A DNA stretch of 64,000 bases from Actinoplanes sp. N902-109 (GCF_000389965.1 NC_021191.1:2357501-2421500), one strand, 5' to 3'. Counted from the stretch's first letter, positions 25,626-36,135 are shown. Notes: generated from the letters alone by a model not told the origin. Program-made: numbers and translations.

Positions 25626-27566
25626 TCAGGGCTCGATGCGTTCCGGGACGGTGATGATGACCGGCTCGACGTCGGCGGCCACCAGCGGCTGGCTGTCGGC
25701 GAACTGGGTGCGGTAAAGCTCGGCGTACAGCCCGCCCGCGGCCACCAGCTCGGGGTGCCGGCCGCGCTCGACGATGCGGCCCTGGTCGAGGACCAGGATG
25801 AGGTCGGCGTCGCGGACGGTGGACAGCCGGTGGGCGATGACCAGGGCGGTGCGGCCGGACAACGCGGTGGTCAGGGCGCGCTGCACGGCCGCCTCGGACT
25901 CGCTGTCGAGGTGGGCCGTGGCCTCGTCGAGGATCACGATCGAGGGGTGCTTGAGCAGCAGGCGCGCGATGGCGATGCGCTGTTTCTCGCCGCCGGAGAA
26001 GCGGTAGCCGCGCTCACCGACGACGGTGTCCAGCCCGTCGGGCAGCGACCGTACGAGATCGGCGACCTGGGCCCCGCGCAACGCCTCCCACATCTGCTCC
26101 TCGGTGGCCCCGGGCTGCGCGTAGCGCAGGTTTTCCGCGATGGTCTCGTGGAAGAGGTGGGAATCCTGGGTGACCACGCCGATGGTGTCGCGCAGCGAGT
26201 CGAGGGTGGCGTCACGCACGTCGACCCCGCCCACCCGCACCGCGCCCTCGGTCACGTCGTAGACCCGGGAGACCAGCATGGACGTGGTGGACTTGCCCGC
26301 GCCGGACGGGCCGACCAGCGCCACCATCTGGCCCGGTTCGACGGTGAAGTCGACGCCGCGCAGGACGGCCGCGTTCTCCGTACGGTCGAGCGCGCTGACG
26401 TCCTCCAGCGTGGCCAGCGAGACCTCGTCGGCGCTGGGGTAACGGAAGTGCACGTCACGGAACTCGACGCGGCCCGCACCGGCCGGGATGGCGACCGCAT
26501 CGGGCTTCTCCTCGATGCCCGGCTTGAGGTCGAGCACCTCGAAGACCCGGTCGAACGACACCAGCGCGCTCATCACGTCGACCCGCACGTTGCTGAGCGC
26601 GGTGAGCGGCCCGTAGAGCCGGGTCAGCAGCAGTGCCAGGGTCACCACCGTGCCCGCCGTCACGCTGCCCGTCACGGCGAGCCAGCCGCCCAGACCGTAC
26701 GTCAGGGCCTGCGCGAGCGAGGCGACCAGCAGCATCGCGACGAAGAAGGTGCGGGAGAACATGGCCTGCTGCACGCCGATGTCGCGGACCCGGCGGGCGC
26801 GGTCGCCGAACCGGTCGGCCTCCACCTCGGGCCGGCCGAACAGCTTGACCAGCAGCGCCCCGGAGACGTTGAAGCGCTCGGTCATGGTGGCGTTCATCTT
26901 GGCGTCGAGGTTGTACGACTCACGGGTGATCTCGGCGAGCCGCTTGCCGACCCGCCGCGCCGGGATGATGAACAGCGGCAGCAGCACCAGCGACAGCACA
27001 GTGATCTGCCAGGACAGGCTGAACATCACGGCGGCGGTCAGCACCAGCTGGATCACGTTGCTGACCACGCCGGACAGCGTGGAGGTGAAGGCTCGCTGCG
27101 CGCCGGTGACGTCGTTGTTGAGCCGGCTGACCAGCGCGCCGGTCTGGGTGCGCGTGAAGAACTGCAGCGGCATCCGCTGGACGTGGTCGAACACCCGGGT
27201 GCGCAGGTCGAGGATGATGCCCTCACCGATCCGCGCCGAATACCACCGCTGGGCCAGTGACAGCAGCGCGTCGACCACGGCCAGCCCGGCGATGGCCAGG
27301 GCCAGCTTGATGATGGTGGCCGCGGCGTCGGGCGCACTCGCGGTGATCTCGTTGACCACGTGGCCGGCCAGCACCGGGGTGGCGACCCCGATGCCGGCCG
27401 AGATCACGACTGTGATCAGGAACACCGTGATGTCCCGGCGGTAGGGCCGGGCGAAGCGCAGGATCCGGCGGGTGGTGCCACGGGTGAGCTGGTGCTGCGT
27501 GACCCGCTCGGAATTCTGGATCGAGCGCAGCATGCTCCAGCTCGAGCCGCCGGACATGGGTCCCAT
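25626..27566 (-). CDS. ABC transporter, fused permease and ATPase (exporter type)
   Basis: 646 residues. Six membrane segments lie in residues 45-330 (ABC exporter type 1 fold), followed by the ATPase: Walker A GPSGAGKST 419-427, signature FSGGEKQR from 523, Walker B IVILDEAT 543-550, switch His in AHRLS. A half-transporter, so it acts as a homodimer or with another half not encoded here. Drug or lipid export is the usual role; substrate unknown. Starts at ATG 27566 or at the in-frame ATG three codons later. No partner nearby. Confidence 0.93.
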   Translation of the reverse strand: MGPMSGGSSWSMLRSIQNSERVTQHQLTRGTTRRILRFARPYRRDITVFLITVVISAGIGVATPVLAGHVVNEITASAPDAAATIIKLALAIAGLAVVDALLSLAQRWYSARIGEGIILDLRTRVFDHVQRMPLQFFTRTQTGALVSRLNNDVTGAQRAFTSTLSGVVSNVIQLVLTAAVMFSLSWQITVLSLVLLPLFIIPARRVGKRLAEITRESYNLDAKMNATMTERFNVSGALLVKLFGRPEVEADRFGDRARRVRDIGVQQAMFSRTFFVAMLLVASLAQALTYGLGGWLAVTGSVTAGTVVTLALLLTRLYGPLTALSNVRVDVMSALVSFDRVFEVLDLKPGIEEKPDAVAIPAGAGRVEFRDVHFRYPSADEVSLATLEDVSALDRTENAAVLRGVDFTVEPGQMVALVGPSGAGKSTTSMLVSRVYDVTEGAVRVGGVDVRDATLDSLRDTIGVVTQDSHLFHETIAENLRYAQPGATEEQMWEALRGAQVADLVRSLPDGLDTVVGERGYRFSGGEKQRIAIARLLLKHPSIVILDEATAHLDSESEAAVQRALTTALSGRTALVIAHRLSTVRDADLILVLDQGRIVERGRHPELVAAGGLYAELYRTQFADSQPLVAADVEPVIITVPERIEP

Positions 27567-27654
27567 GCTTTGTCATCTCCCCGCAGCAGTCGTCATGGCG
27601 TGCATCAGTGTGCCCGCCGGGTATGACAACTTCCCGGGGCGTCCCGGTGTTCCG

Positions 27655-28434
27655 TTACTCCAGCCCGGCCAGGTCGCGCAGTCGGCGGGTCTGCGCCTCG
27701 CGCTCGGCCCGGTCCTGCTGGTCGTAGCTGCGACCGGTTGCCCCAGCCAGCAGCGCTTTTATCTCCGCGACGGCACCCGCCGGGGCGGCGAGCACGGCCG
27801 CGGTCACATCGCGCACCGCGGCGTCCAGCTCACTGACGGGCACGACGGCGGTGGCCAGGCCGATCCGGTCGGCTTCGCCCGCGTCGAGCCGCCGGCCGGT
27901 CAGGCAGATCTCCAGTGCCCGGGCCGGCCCGACGAGTTCGGTGAGCCGTTTGGTGCCGCCCAGATCGGGAACCAGGCCGAGCGTCACTTCCGCCATGGCG
28001 AAGCGGGCGTCCTCGGCGAGCACGCGCATGTCGCAGTTCAGAGCGAGCTGAAATCCCGCTCCGATCGCATGTCCGTGCACCGCCGCGATGGTGACCAGAG
28101 AGGGACGCCGTAACCAGGTGAATGCATCCTGGAACGAAGCAATCCGTTCGGCTGACTCGGACTCCGTCAAGCGGGCGAGTGCGGCCAACGAGGAATCGCC
28201 GTCGCCGCGCGCCACCGACAAGTCGAGTCCGGCGGAAAAAGCGCGCCCCTCGCCCCGGACAATGACGACCCGAACGTCCCCCGGTAATTTCCGTGAAATG
28301 TTGCCCAGCTCGGCCCACATGGCCGGTGTCTGCGCATTGAGGACGTCGGGCCGGCTCAACGTCACCGACGCGACCGGCCCGTCCTGCTCGTACCGAACAC
28401 CGGCCTCGAATGTGGAGGCTGCGCTGGTCGTCAC
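27655..28434 (-). CDS. Enoyl-CoA hydratase/isomerase family protein
   Basis: 259 residues. Crotonase fold: SRPDVLNAQTPAMW, the oxyanion-hole segment GRAFSAGLDLSV, and HGHAIGAGFQLALNCD. The second catalytic position is TLGLVPDLGGTKRL, with Asp where classical hydratases have a Glu-rich motif (GxxPxxGG). May be a hydratase, isomerase or other crotonase activity. GTG start overlaps the stop of the small HTH gene (GTGA), so they are coupled. Confidence 0.9.
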   Translation of the reverse strand: MTTSAASTFEAGVRYEQDGPVASVTLSRPDVLNAQTPAMWAELGNISRKLPGDVRVVIVRGEGRAFSAGLDLSVARGDGDSSLAALARLTESESAERIASFQDAFTWLRRPSLVTIAAVHGHAIGAGFQLALNCDMRVLAEDARFAMAEVTLGLVPDLGGTKRLTELVGPARALEICLTGRRLDAGEADRIGLATAVVPVSELDAAVRDVTAAVLAAPAGAVAEIKALLAGATGRSYDQQDRAEREAQTRRLRDLAGLE

Positions 28435-28658
28435 GCCTTCTTACGGCGGCGGGCACCGCCCCGCTGCCGTAGTTGCACACCGGACTCGGTGAGCACCCGA
28501 TGCACGAATCCGTACGACCTCCCGGTCGATGCGGCCAGCGCCCGAATGCTCTCCCCGGAGGTGTAACGCTTCACCAGGTCCTTGGCGAGCGTCTGCCGCT
28601 CGCTTCCGACGATTCGACGACCCTTCTCAGTGCTGGTGGCTGTGCCCGTGGCTGCCAT
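28431..28658 (-). CDS. Small helix-turn-helix protein
   Basis: 75 residues. RRIVGSERQTLAKDLVKRYTSGESIRALAASTGRSYGFVHRVLTESG forms a single HTH (helices around SIRALAASTGRSYGFVHRVL), ending in a very basic tail (GGARRRKKA). Such short HTH proteins are widespread in actinomycetes and thought to bind DNA. It is coupled to the enoyl-CoA hydratase gene by a 4-bp overlap. Targets are unknown. Confidence 0.85.
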   Translation of the reverse strand: MAATGTATSTEKGRRIVGSERQTLAKDLVKRYTSGESIRALAASTGRSYGFVHRVLTESGVQLRQRGGARRRKKA

Positions 28659-28723
28659 GTTGAATCCTCACGTCCCACCTGTGCGGTTCGATACGGTCCC
28701 ACCTATTAGACCGCCTCCAACGA

Positions 28724-28885
28724 TCATGCGCTAGGCATCTCGGCTTGATGAACGTGCCCATTTACCGCTGTCAGGAACCCGACGATGACCAAGCCCATCA
28801 ATGTCAGACAGATGGCAGCGGCGACCGAACGGAACGGAAAAGGCGACGGAACAGCACAGGTGTGAGCGTTCGCCGGTACTCGCAA
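28724..28885 (-). CDS. Possible 53-residue single-pass membrane protein
   Basis: A minus-strand frame from TTG 28885 to TGA 28724, preceded by GGGGGA three bases before the start. It encodes a short basic N-terminal part with FPFRS, then the hydrophobic run VAAAICLTLMGLVIVGFLTA, then a short polar tail ending QAEMPSA. The arrangement looks like a genuine membrane segment. Spacing to the ribosome site is too short, TTG is rare, and a chance hydrophobic frame cannot be excluded. Confidence 0.3.
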   Translation of the reverse strand: MRVPANAHTCAVPSPFPFRSVAAAICLTLMGLVIVGFLTAVNGHVHQAEMPSA

Positions 28886-29007
28886 TTTCCCCCGGATCGG
28901 TGTGGATCACCACCGGATGACCTGCGTAAACATCATCACGGTGGAACGCCGACAACGATGTCACGGTGCGTGCACCGGCCGCACACGATGGGACGTGATC
29001 AGATGCC

Positions 29008-29044
29008 CGAACGGGCGCCCCCAGTGCGTGGGGGCGCCCGTTCG
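29008..29044 (-). terminator. Terminator of the ABC-F gene
   Basis: CGAACGGGCGCCCCCA and TGGGGGCGCCCGTTCG form a perfect 16-bp stem with a five-base loop, about 100 bases after the ABC-F stop. Strongest hairpin in this region. Confidence 0.8.
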
Positions 29045-29147
29045 TGGTTGCGCAGTGACCAGTGTCGGGCACATGTCGCACTGTCTGTGTGGGCACCAGT
29101 TGACAACTGACGATGCCGACGATCACAGCGGCGGACCGCCCGGCCGG

Positions 29148-30752
<1,605 letters not shown>

Positions 30753-30966
30753 GGAAAATCTCTCGCTCTCGGGAGGAAGGCTGGCTCAGGCACGCATTCT
30801 CGGGCACAGAAGTGCGCCGCCTGGGAGGAACCCAGTCGGCGCCGGGGCAGGTCAGCCTTCGCAGAGCAGCACCCGACGATTGTACCGGGCACCCCGCGGT
30901 ACCTCCCACTCGATTAACCCGCAAGATCATCGGGTAATCGCGGCATACCACGCCCGGGAGGACTTG

Positions 30967-31881
30967 ATGGAACTCAACGAGAACGCCCAAGCTGACACCA
31001 GCCAGATCGAGGATGCGCGGTCCGGCGGGGGAGGCGGCGGCATCGGCGGGCTGCCCATCGGCGGCGGCGGCCTGACCGGCATCATCGTGACGGTGCTGGT
31101 CGCTCTGGTCGGCGGCTACTTCGGCATCAACAACCTGGGCGGGGGCGGCGGCTCGAGCCAGTCCGGCGACAACTCCTCGCTGAAGCAGAAGTGCTCGCAG
31201 TCCGATGCCACCAAGCAGCTCGACTGCCGCAACGTGCTCTATGTCAACTCGATCCAGGACTACTGGAAAGACGCCTACCCGCAGAACTTCGAGGGTTCGT
31301 ACAAGCCGGCCACGACGCGGTTCTTCGCCAACCGGGTGACCACCGGCTGCGGCGCCGCGGACTCCGGGGTCGGCCCGTTCTACTGCCCCGCCGACGACAA
31401 GGTCTACATCGACCTGACGTTCTATCAGGTGCTCGCGCAGCAGCTCGGCGCCCCGGGTGAGTTCGCGCAGCCGTACGTTCTCGCGCACGAGTACGGCCAC
31501 CACATCCAGGACCTGGCCGGCACCGAGGCGCAGATGCGCCGCGACCAGGAACGCAATCCCGATCAGGCCAACGCCCTCTCGGTCAAGCTCGAACTGCAGG
31601 CCGACTGCTATGCCGGCGTCTGGGCCAAGAACGCCACCGGCACCGACGACGGCAGCGGTCAGAAGATCTTCAAGAGCATCACCCAGCAGGACATCCAGGA
31701 AGCGCTCGACACGGCCGAGAAAATCGGCGACGACACCCTGCAGAAGCAGTCCGGCGGCACGGTCAACCCGGCCGAGTTCACCCACGGCACCAGCGCCCAG
31801 CGCGAGCAATGGTTCAGCACCGGCTACCAGAACGGCTCGCCCAAGGACTGCGACACCTTCGCCGCGGGAGCCGTTTCTTAG
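30967..31881 (+). CDS. YpfJ-type neutral zinc metallopeptidase
   Basis: 304 residues from ATG 30967 after GGGAGGAC. A Gly-rich cytoplasmic stretch precedes one membrane segment (LTGIIVTVLVALVGGYFGI, about 38-56), then a Gly/Ser linker and the extracytoplasmic catalytic domain. HEYGHH (174-179) is the zinc-binding motif with catalytic Glu, and the downstream ELQADCYAG supplies the third ligand. Conserved cysteines occur in KCSQ, DCRN, TGCG, YCPAD and KDCD. Family: putative neutral zinc metallopeptidase; substrate unknown. Confidence 0.92.
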   Translation: MELNENAQADTSQIEDARSGGGGGGIGGLPIGGGGLTGIIVTVLVALVGGYFGINNLGGGGGSSQSGDNSSLKQKCSQSDATKQLDCRNVLYVNSIQDYWKDAYPQNFEGSYKPATTRFFANRVTTGCGAADSGVGPFYCPADDKVYIDLTFYQVLAQQLGAPGEFAQPYVLAHEYGHHIQDLAGTEAQMRRDQERNPDQANALSVKLELQADCYAGVWAKNATGTDDGSGQKIFKSITQQDIQEALDTAEKIGDDTLQKQSGGTVNPAEFTHGTSAQREQWFSTGYQNGSPKDCDTFAAGAVS

Positions 31882-31900
31882 AAGCAGATCGACGTCGCAT

Positions 31901-31987
31901 CTCGGTGGGTGGTGCTGACCGCAGTTCCCACCGAGGCCGGGCCCGGCGATCCACGGCGCTGTCGCGCCGGAACGGATCACCGGGCCC
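31901..31987. terminator. Double hairpin between convergent genes
   Basis: First stem CTCGGTGGG / CCCACCGAG (31901-31909, 31927-31935). Second, longer stem GGGCCCGG-c-GATCC (31939-31952) pairs with GGATC-a-CCGGGCCC (31974-31987), with an inner GGCGC-TGTC-GCGCC. Located between the metallopeptidase and the convergent reductase, so it can serve both strands. Confidence 0.7.
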
Positions 31988-32030
31988 TTCCTGCTGCGTG
32001 CGGGGCTGAGCTCACCCCGCAGAAACCGGA

Positions 32031-32447
32031 CTAAGCCGACGGCGGGACGTGCAGCCGTACCATCGGGAACCGGCGCTGGGTCTTCTTCTCGTAGTCGCGG
32101 GTCGCCGGCCAGTACTCGCGCCACACCTCGTACGTCTCGGCCCACCGCTGGTCGCCGGGCCGGATGACGTCGTAGTCGACGGTGAACGTGGCCGGCCCCA
32201 GCTCGATGGTGGCCGGGCCGGTGCCGGCCTCGAGGTTGGCGACCCACTGCGGGTCCTCGTCCGCGCCGCCGACGCTGCCGCACACCACATACGTGTCGCC
32301 GTCGGGTGCCGCGACCAGCGGGGCGACGAACTGCTTGCCGGAGCGGCGCCCGACATGGTGCAGCAGGACGAGCGTCTTGCCCTCCCACAGCCCGCCGACC
32401 TCGCCGTCGTTCGCCCGGAAGGCTTGCACGATCTCGTCGTTGTCCAT
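32031..32447 (-). CDS. Deazaflavin (F420)-type nitroreductase family oxidoreductase
   Basis: 138 residues of the Ddn-like split-barrel fold: HHVGRRSGKQFVAPLVAAPDGD is the cofactor-binding region, and the C-terminal MVRLHVPPSA completes the fold. Members use F420 or bind other hydrophobic cofactors. It lies 36 bp downstream of a TetR gene on the same strand and is likely part of that regulated unit with the divergent SDR gene. Confidence 0.88.
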   Translation of the reverse strand: MDNDEIVQAFRANDGEVGGLWEGKTLVLLHHVGRRSGKQFVAPLVAAPDGDTYVVCGSVGGADEDPQWVANLEAGTGPATIELGPATFTVDYDVIRPGDQRWAETYEVWREYWPATRDYEKKTQRRFPMVRLHVPPSA

Positions 32448-32483
32448 GGCTCGACGCTACGGCCCGGGCCCCCGTCCCGCGCG

Positions 32484-33074
32484 TCAGCGGGGTGCGGCGA
32501 GGCGGCGGGCGGCTTCGACGACGAAGGCCCGGCGGCGGTCGCGTTCGGCGAGGTCGTCGGGGCTGCCGCCGGTGATCAGCTCGGCGAGCTGGGGCACGGT
32601 CTGCCACCAGGCCGCGAGCGCGATCAACGCGAACACCAGGTGATCGGGGTCGAGACCGGCGGCGATCGTGCCCGCGCGCTGGGCCTGCGCGAAGCGCTCC
32701 ACCTTCTCGCGGTAGTGCTCGCCGCGCCGGCCGGCGTCGGCGGCGGGACCGCGGGTCAGCCCCTCCCACTGCAGCAGCCGGCCGAGCTCCGGGTGGGTCG
32801 CGTGGTAGTCGTACGTGGCCCCGGCGAACTCACCGATGTCGGCCAGGCTGACGCCGCGCAGCGCCACCCCGGCCGACAGCTTGGCCAGCTCGTCGCTGAG
32901 CACGACCTCCCACAGCGCGTTCTTGTCGCCGTAGTAGCTGTAGAGCCGCTCCTTGTTGATCCCGGCGCGCGCGGCGATCCGGGTCATCGTCGTGCCCTCG
33001 CGGCCGTACTCGGCGAACTCGGCCGTCGCGGCCTCCTTGAGCCGGCGCCGCGTCCCTTCGGTGTCCCACGCCAT
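32484..33074 (-). CDS. TetR/AcrR family regulator
   Basis: 196 residues. HTH GTTMTRIAARAGINKERLYSYYG with the typical Tyr-Tyr end, and a C-terminal domain of TetR_C type. Divergent from an SDR gene. Two matching palindromes (33093-33108 and 33140-33155) sit in the gap, one near each start, indicating autoregulation and control of the SDR. Confidence 0.92.
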   Translation of the reverse strand: MAWDTEGTRRRLKEAATAEFAEYGREGTTMTRIAARAGINKERLYSYYGDKNALWEVVLSDELAKLSAGVALRGVSLADIGEFAGATYDYHATHPELGRLLQWEGLTRGPAADAGRRGEHYREKVERFAQAQRAGTIAAGLDPDHLVFALIALAAWWQTVPQLAELITGGSPDDLAERDRRRAFVVEAARRLAAPR

Positions 33075-33092
33075 CGGCCCATCCTACAAATT

Positions 33093-33108
33093 CCAACGCG
33101 AGCGTTGC
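33093..33108. promoter_or_regulatory. TetR operator near the regulator start
   Basis: CCAACGCGAGCGTTGC: CCAACG-N4-CGTTGG with one end mismatch. Lies 19 bp upstream of the TetR start. Shares its arms with the site at 33140. Confidence 0.72.
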
Positions 33109-33139
33109 AGTTTCGCCCGGGACGGCCTACCGTCGAAAT

Positions 33140-33155
33140 CCAACGCAAACGTTGG
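33140..33155. promoter_or_regulatory. TetR operator near the SDR start
   Basis: CCAACGCAAACGTTGG: perfect CCAACG-N4-CGTTGG arms, 15 bp before the SDR ATG, so it could block its ribosome site or promoter. Same spacing as the site at 33093. Confidence 0.75.
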
Positions 33156-33170
33156 AGATGGGAGAGCGTC

Positions 33171-33884
33171 ATGTTCGCACTGGTCACCGGCGCCAACAGC
33201 GGCATCGGCAAGGAGATCGCCCGGCAGCTGCTCGGACAGGACTGGACCGTGTACGTCGGCGCCCGGGACGCGGCCCGCGGCCAGGCCGCCGTTGACGAGC
33301 TGGGCGGCGATGCCCGCCTGGTCGTGCTGGACGTGACCGGCGAGAAGTCGATCGCGGCGGCGGCCGAGCGGATCCCGGAACTCGACGTGCTCGTCAACAA
33401 CGCGGGCATCAGCGACGCCGGGCAGCGCGCCGCCGACCTGGACCTCGACACGCTGCGCCGGGTGTACGAGACCAACGTCTTCGGGGTCGTCGCCGTCACC
33501 AACGCGTTCCTCCCGGCGCTGCGCCGCTCGGCCCGCCCGCGCATCGTCAACGTCTCCAGCGGCACCGGCTCACTGACCTGGAGCACCGGCCCCAACCCGC
33601 AGTTCGACCACACGCTGGGCGGCGGGGGATCGGCGGCCTACCGCTCGTCCAAGACGGCGCTCAACGCCCTGACCGTCTACTACGGACAGGCCCTGGCCGG
33701 CGACGGCATCAAGGTGAACGCGCTCGCCCCCGGCCTGCGCGCCACCAACCTCAACGCCCGCGCGGCACAGAGCAGCAACGACCCCGCCGAGGCGGCGCAG
33801 GAAGCGGTCCGGCTGGCCCTGCTGCCCGGCGACGGCCCGACCGCGACCCTCTTCTCGTACGACGGCACGGTCGCACCCTGGTGA
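33171..33884 (+). CDS. SDR family oxidoreductase
   Basis: 237 residues. TGANSGIGKE cofactor motif, VLVNNAGISD, catalytic Ser in VNVSSGTGS, YRSSKTALN with Tyr/Lys. C-terminal VKVNALAPGLRATNLN. Short classical SDR, NADP-preferring by the Arg in VGARDAARG. Regulated by the divergent TetR protein judged by the shared operators. Substrate unknown. Confidence 0.93.
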   Translation: MFALVTGANSGIGKEIARQLLGQDWTVYVGARDAARGQAAVDELGGDARLVVLDVTGEKSIAAAAERIPELDVLVNNAGISDAGQRAADLDLDTLRRVYETNVFGVVAVTNAFLPALRRSARPRIVNVSSGTGSLTWSTGPNPQFDHTLGGGGSAAYRSSKTALNALTVYYGQALAGDGIKVNALAPGLRATNLNARAAQSSNDPAEAAQEAVRLALLPGDGPTATLFSYDGTVAPW

Positions 33885-34024
33885 GGTGATGCCGCATGAC
33901 CTCGTCTCCTCGATCATCGCGACGGAGTGGCCCGAGCGCCGGGCGCTGCTGCGAAAACGGCTTGCCCGTCGACATAGGGTCATCGCATGACTGACTACCG
34001 GAAGGGCGCCGTCCGCCCCCTCGC

Positions 34025-35500
34025 ATGACCACCGGCGGCGAGCAGCGCACCACCTTTCTCGCCCATGTCCGTGCCCTGGCAGCCCGCAGCGCACCGGGCC
34101 GCCCCCTGCCGGACGGCGGTTATCCGCTGCCCGATGCGGATCTGCGCCGCGGCAGCCGGGTGATGCCCGACGCGGTCTGGGACGGCGTCCGCAGCCAGCA
34201 CGCCGGGGTCGATGTCGACGAGCCCACCGCGGTGGCCCTGGCCCGCGAGATCGGCGAACTCGTCGCGGGACCGCCCACGGAGGCCGGGCTGCGCCACCTG
34301 CACGACACAGCGGCAGAGCACGACCTGTTGCAGATCGCCGACGCCATCACCAAGGAAATGGCCGGCCTGACGCTGCCGCGCGACCGGGTACGGGAGGTCG
34401 GGCGTCGGCTGGCGGAGCACGGGACCCGGCGCAACGCCGTGGCACTCGGCGTCCTGCTGCTCGGGGTGTCCGGCGACCGGCGTGACCGTGAGCTGCTGCT
34501 CGACCTGGGCAGCCTGGAGGATCTCACCCTGTACGCCGCGGTCGCGCTGACCCGCACGCAGCCGGACCGGGAGCGGGTGCTGTTCGACCTCGCGCGCCGG
34601 GTCACCGGCTGGGGGCGGATCCACACGGTCCAGCGGCTCAAGGGCACCAAGGACCCGCAGATCAAGGCGTGGCTGCTGCGCGAGGGCTTCCGCAACTCGA
34701 TCATGGACGAGTATCTCGCCCACCTCGCCGCCACCACGGGTGGCCTGCGGGCGGCGCTGGCCGGCGGGCCGGTCGACGACGAGCTGCTCGACGGCGCCGG
34801 GGACATCCTCACCGCGCTCAGCCTGGGTGGCCCGGCCGAGGATCTCACCGACTACGCCGACGGGCCCGAGGTCATCGACCGCTATCTGACCCTCGTCCAG
34901 CAACGACCGCCCACCCTGCACCGGGTCGCCACGGTGCTGGAGCTGTCCACCGACGCCGGTCGCAGCGGAGCCTGGCGAGCCGTGGTGGACGAGGCTCTGG
35001 ACAGCCCGGATCTCGATGTCGTCCGGCAGGCGATCCGGCCGGCGAAGGAACTCGGCATCCCGTTCCGGGACAGGGTGCGCGCCCGGCTGGGACAACATCC
35101 CAACGACGGCTACCTGTGGCAGACCCTGCTGGACGACATCGGCGACATCGACGACGTCCTCGCCCTGGCCCACGAACTGCTGCCGCTGGACCAGCTCGCC
35201 GATGGCCCCAGCCTGGACGTGGGGCACGGCTACGGCCGCCCCGAGCACGTCCTCGACCTGATCGTCGGCCGCCTCGACGCCCATCCCGGCAAGGGCTGGC
35301 CACTGATCCGGGCCGCGCTGCGCAACCCAGCGATCCGCAACCGGAACATGGCCGTGCGCGCCCTCGACGCCTGGCCCAAGGACACCGTCCCGGACGAGGT
35401 CGTCGCCGCGCTGCGCCGGGCCGGCGAGCAGGAGCCGGATCCGGAGGTCGCCGGCCGGATGCGCGACCTGCTCACCACGTGGACGGTCAGCACGGCGTAA
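34025..35500 (+). CDS. Hypothetical protein with HEAT-like helical repeats
   Basis: 491 residues, mostly alpha-helical, with repeating pattern of short helices (for example VREVGRRLAEHGTRRNAVALGVLLLGV and HRVATVLELSTDAGRSGAWRAVVDEAL). No signal peptide or membrane segment. C-terminal NRNMAVRALDAWPKD and VPDEVVAALRRAGEQEPDPEVAGRMRDLL look like HEAT units. Probably a scaffold or binding protein. I cannot name a family. An upstream short frame (33889-33990) was not accepted as a gene. Confidence 0.8.
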   Translation: MTTGGEQRTTFLAHVRALAARSAPGRPLPDGGYPLPDADLRRGSRVMPDAVWDGVRSQHAGVDVDEPTAVALAREIGELVAGPPTEAGLRHLHDTAAEHDLLQIADAITKEMAGLTLPRDRVREVGRRLAEHGTRRNAVALGVLLLGVSGDRRDRELLLDLGSLEDLTLYAAVALTRTQPDRERVLFDLARRVTGWGRIHTVQRLKGTKDPQIKAWLLREGFRNSIMDEYLAHLAATTGGLRAALAGGPVDDELLDGAGDILTALSLGGPAEDLTDYADGPEVIDRYLTLVQQRPPTLHRVATVLELSTDAGRSGAWRAVVDEALDSPDLDVVRQAIRPAKELGIPFRDRVRARLGQHPNDGYLWQTLLDDIGDIDDVLALAHELLPLDQLADGPSLDVGHGYGRPEHVLDLIVGRLDAHPGKGWPLIRAALRNPAIRNRNMAVRALDAWPKDTVPDEVVAALRRAGEQEPDPEVAGRMRDLLTTWTVSTA

Positions 35501-35558
35501 GGACGCTGACCCGGGCGATGCCGGTCCGGCAGCTCGGCCGGCAACCCGGCCGGCGGGG

Positions 35559-36110
35559 TCATGCGCCGGCCGCTGCGCGCAGTTCGCCGTACGCCTGACC
35601 GAGGGTTTCCCGGGTGTAGTGGGCGTTCAGCCCGCTCGGGTTGGGCAGGACCCAGACCCGCGCCCCCGCGATGCTCTCGGGCTGTGGCCCGGTGGTGGCT
35701 CTGGGCCGGCCGAAGGCAGTGCGGTACGCGGTGACGCCGAGCACCGCCAGGTAGCGTGGCTGCCACCGTTCGACGAGCTTGGCCAGCAGTTCGCCACCGG
35801 CCACCAGCTCGGCCGGGGACAGCTCGTCGGCGCGGGCGGTGGCGCGCGCCACCACGTTGGTGATGCCCAGCCCCATGTCCGGGAGTGACCACTGCTCGGC
35901 GGGGTGCAGCACGCGCGGGGTAAACCCGGCCAGGTGCAGCGCGGGCCAGAACCGGTTGCCCGGCCGGGCGAAATGGTGCCCGGTGGCGGCGGAGTAGAGG
36001 CTGGGGTTGATGCCGGAGAACAGCACCCGCAGATCCGGGCCGACCAGGTCGGAGATGGTGCGCCCGGCAGCCGCGGCCAGCTCGGTCGGGGTGGGCCGGT
36101 GCACGTCCAT
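35559..36110 (-). CDS. mug: Mismatch-specific DNA glycosylase (Mug-like)
   Basis: 183 residues of the uracil-DNA glycosylase superfamily. FSGINPSLYS is the motif I of the Mug/TDG type (GINPS, with Asn activating water), and LPNPSGLNAHY the motif II that inserts into DNA. Removes uracil or thymine from G mismatches. Same strand as the upstream genes 36136-39002, 25 bp after a tiny ORF. Confidence 0.94.
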   Translation of the reverse strand: MDVHRPTPTELAAAAGRTISDLVGPDLRVLFSGINPSLYSAATGHHFARPGNRFWPALHLAGFTPRVLHPAEQWSLPDMGLGITNVVARATARADELSPAELVAGGELLAKLVERWQPRYLAVLGVTAYRTAFGRPRATTGPQPESIAGARVWVLPNPSGLNAHYTRETLGQAYGELRAAAGA

Positions 36111-36135
36111 GCGTCGAGATTAGCCGCGGGACCGG

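Larger units (their letters stand above)
28659..29147. other. Long intergenic region, lower GC than its surroundings
   Basis: 489 bp between two minus-strand genes. It contains the terminator of the ABC-F gene (29008-29044), a candidate small membrane-protein ORF (28724-28885) and the promoter region of the HTH gene. The open frames in the rest have no family features and I take them as chance. Not conserved enough in appearance to call a further gene. Confidence 0.6.

Noticed and set aside
28745..29110. Plus-strand frame of 121 codons in the 28659-29147 gap
   Set aside because: Crosses the terminator hairpin and has His/Arg/Pro-rich random composition.
30753..30966. Leader peptide or attenuator for the ABC-F gene
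   Set aside because: No short ORF with a stalling-type sequence and no paired alternative hairpins are evident.
33889..33990. 33-codon frame (MPHDLVSSIIATEWPERRAL...) before the HEAT-like gene
   Set aside because: Short, no homologue known to me, and likely a fragment or chance frame; too little evidence.
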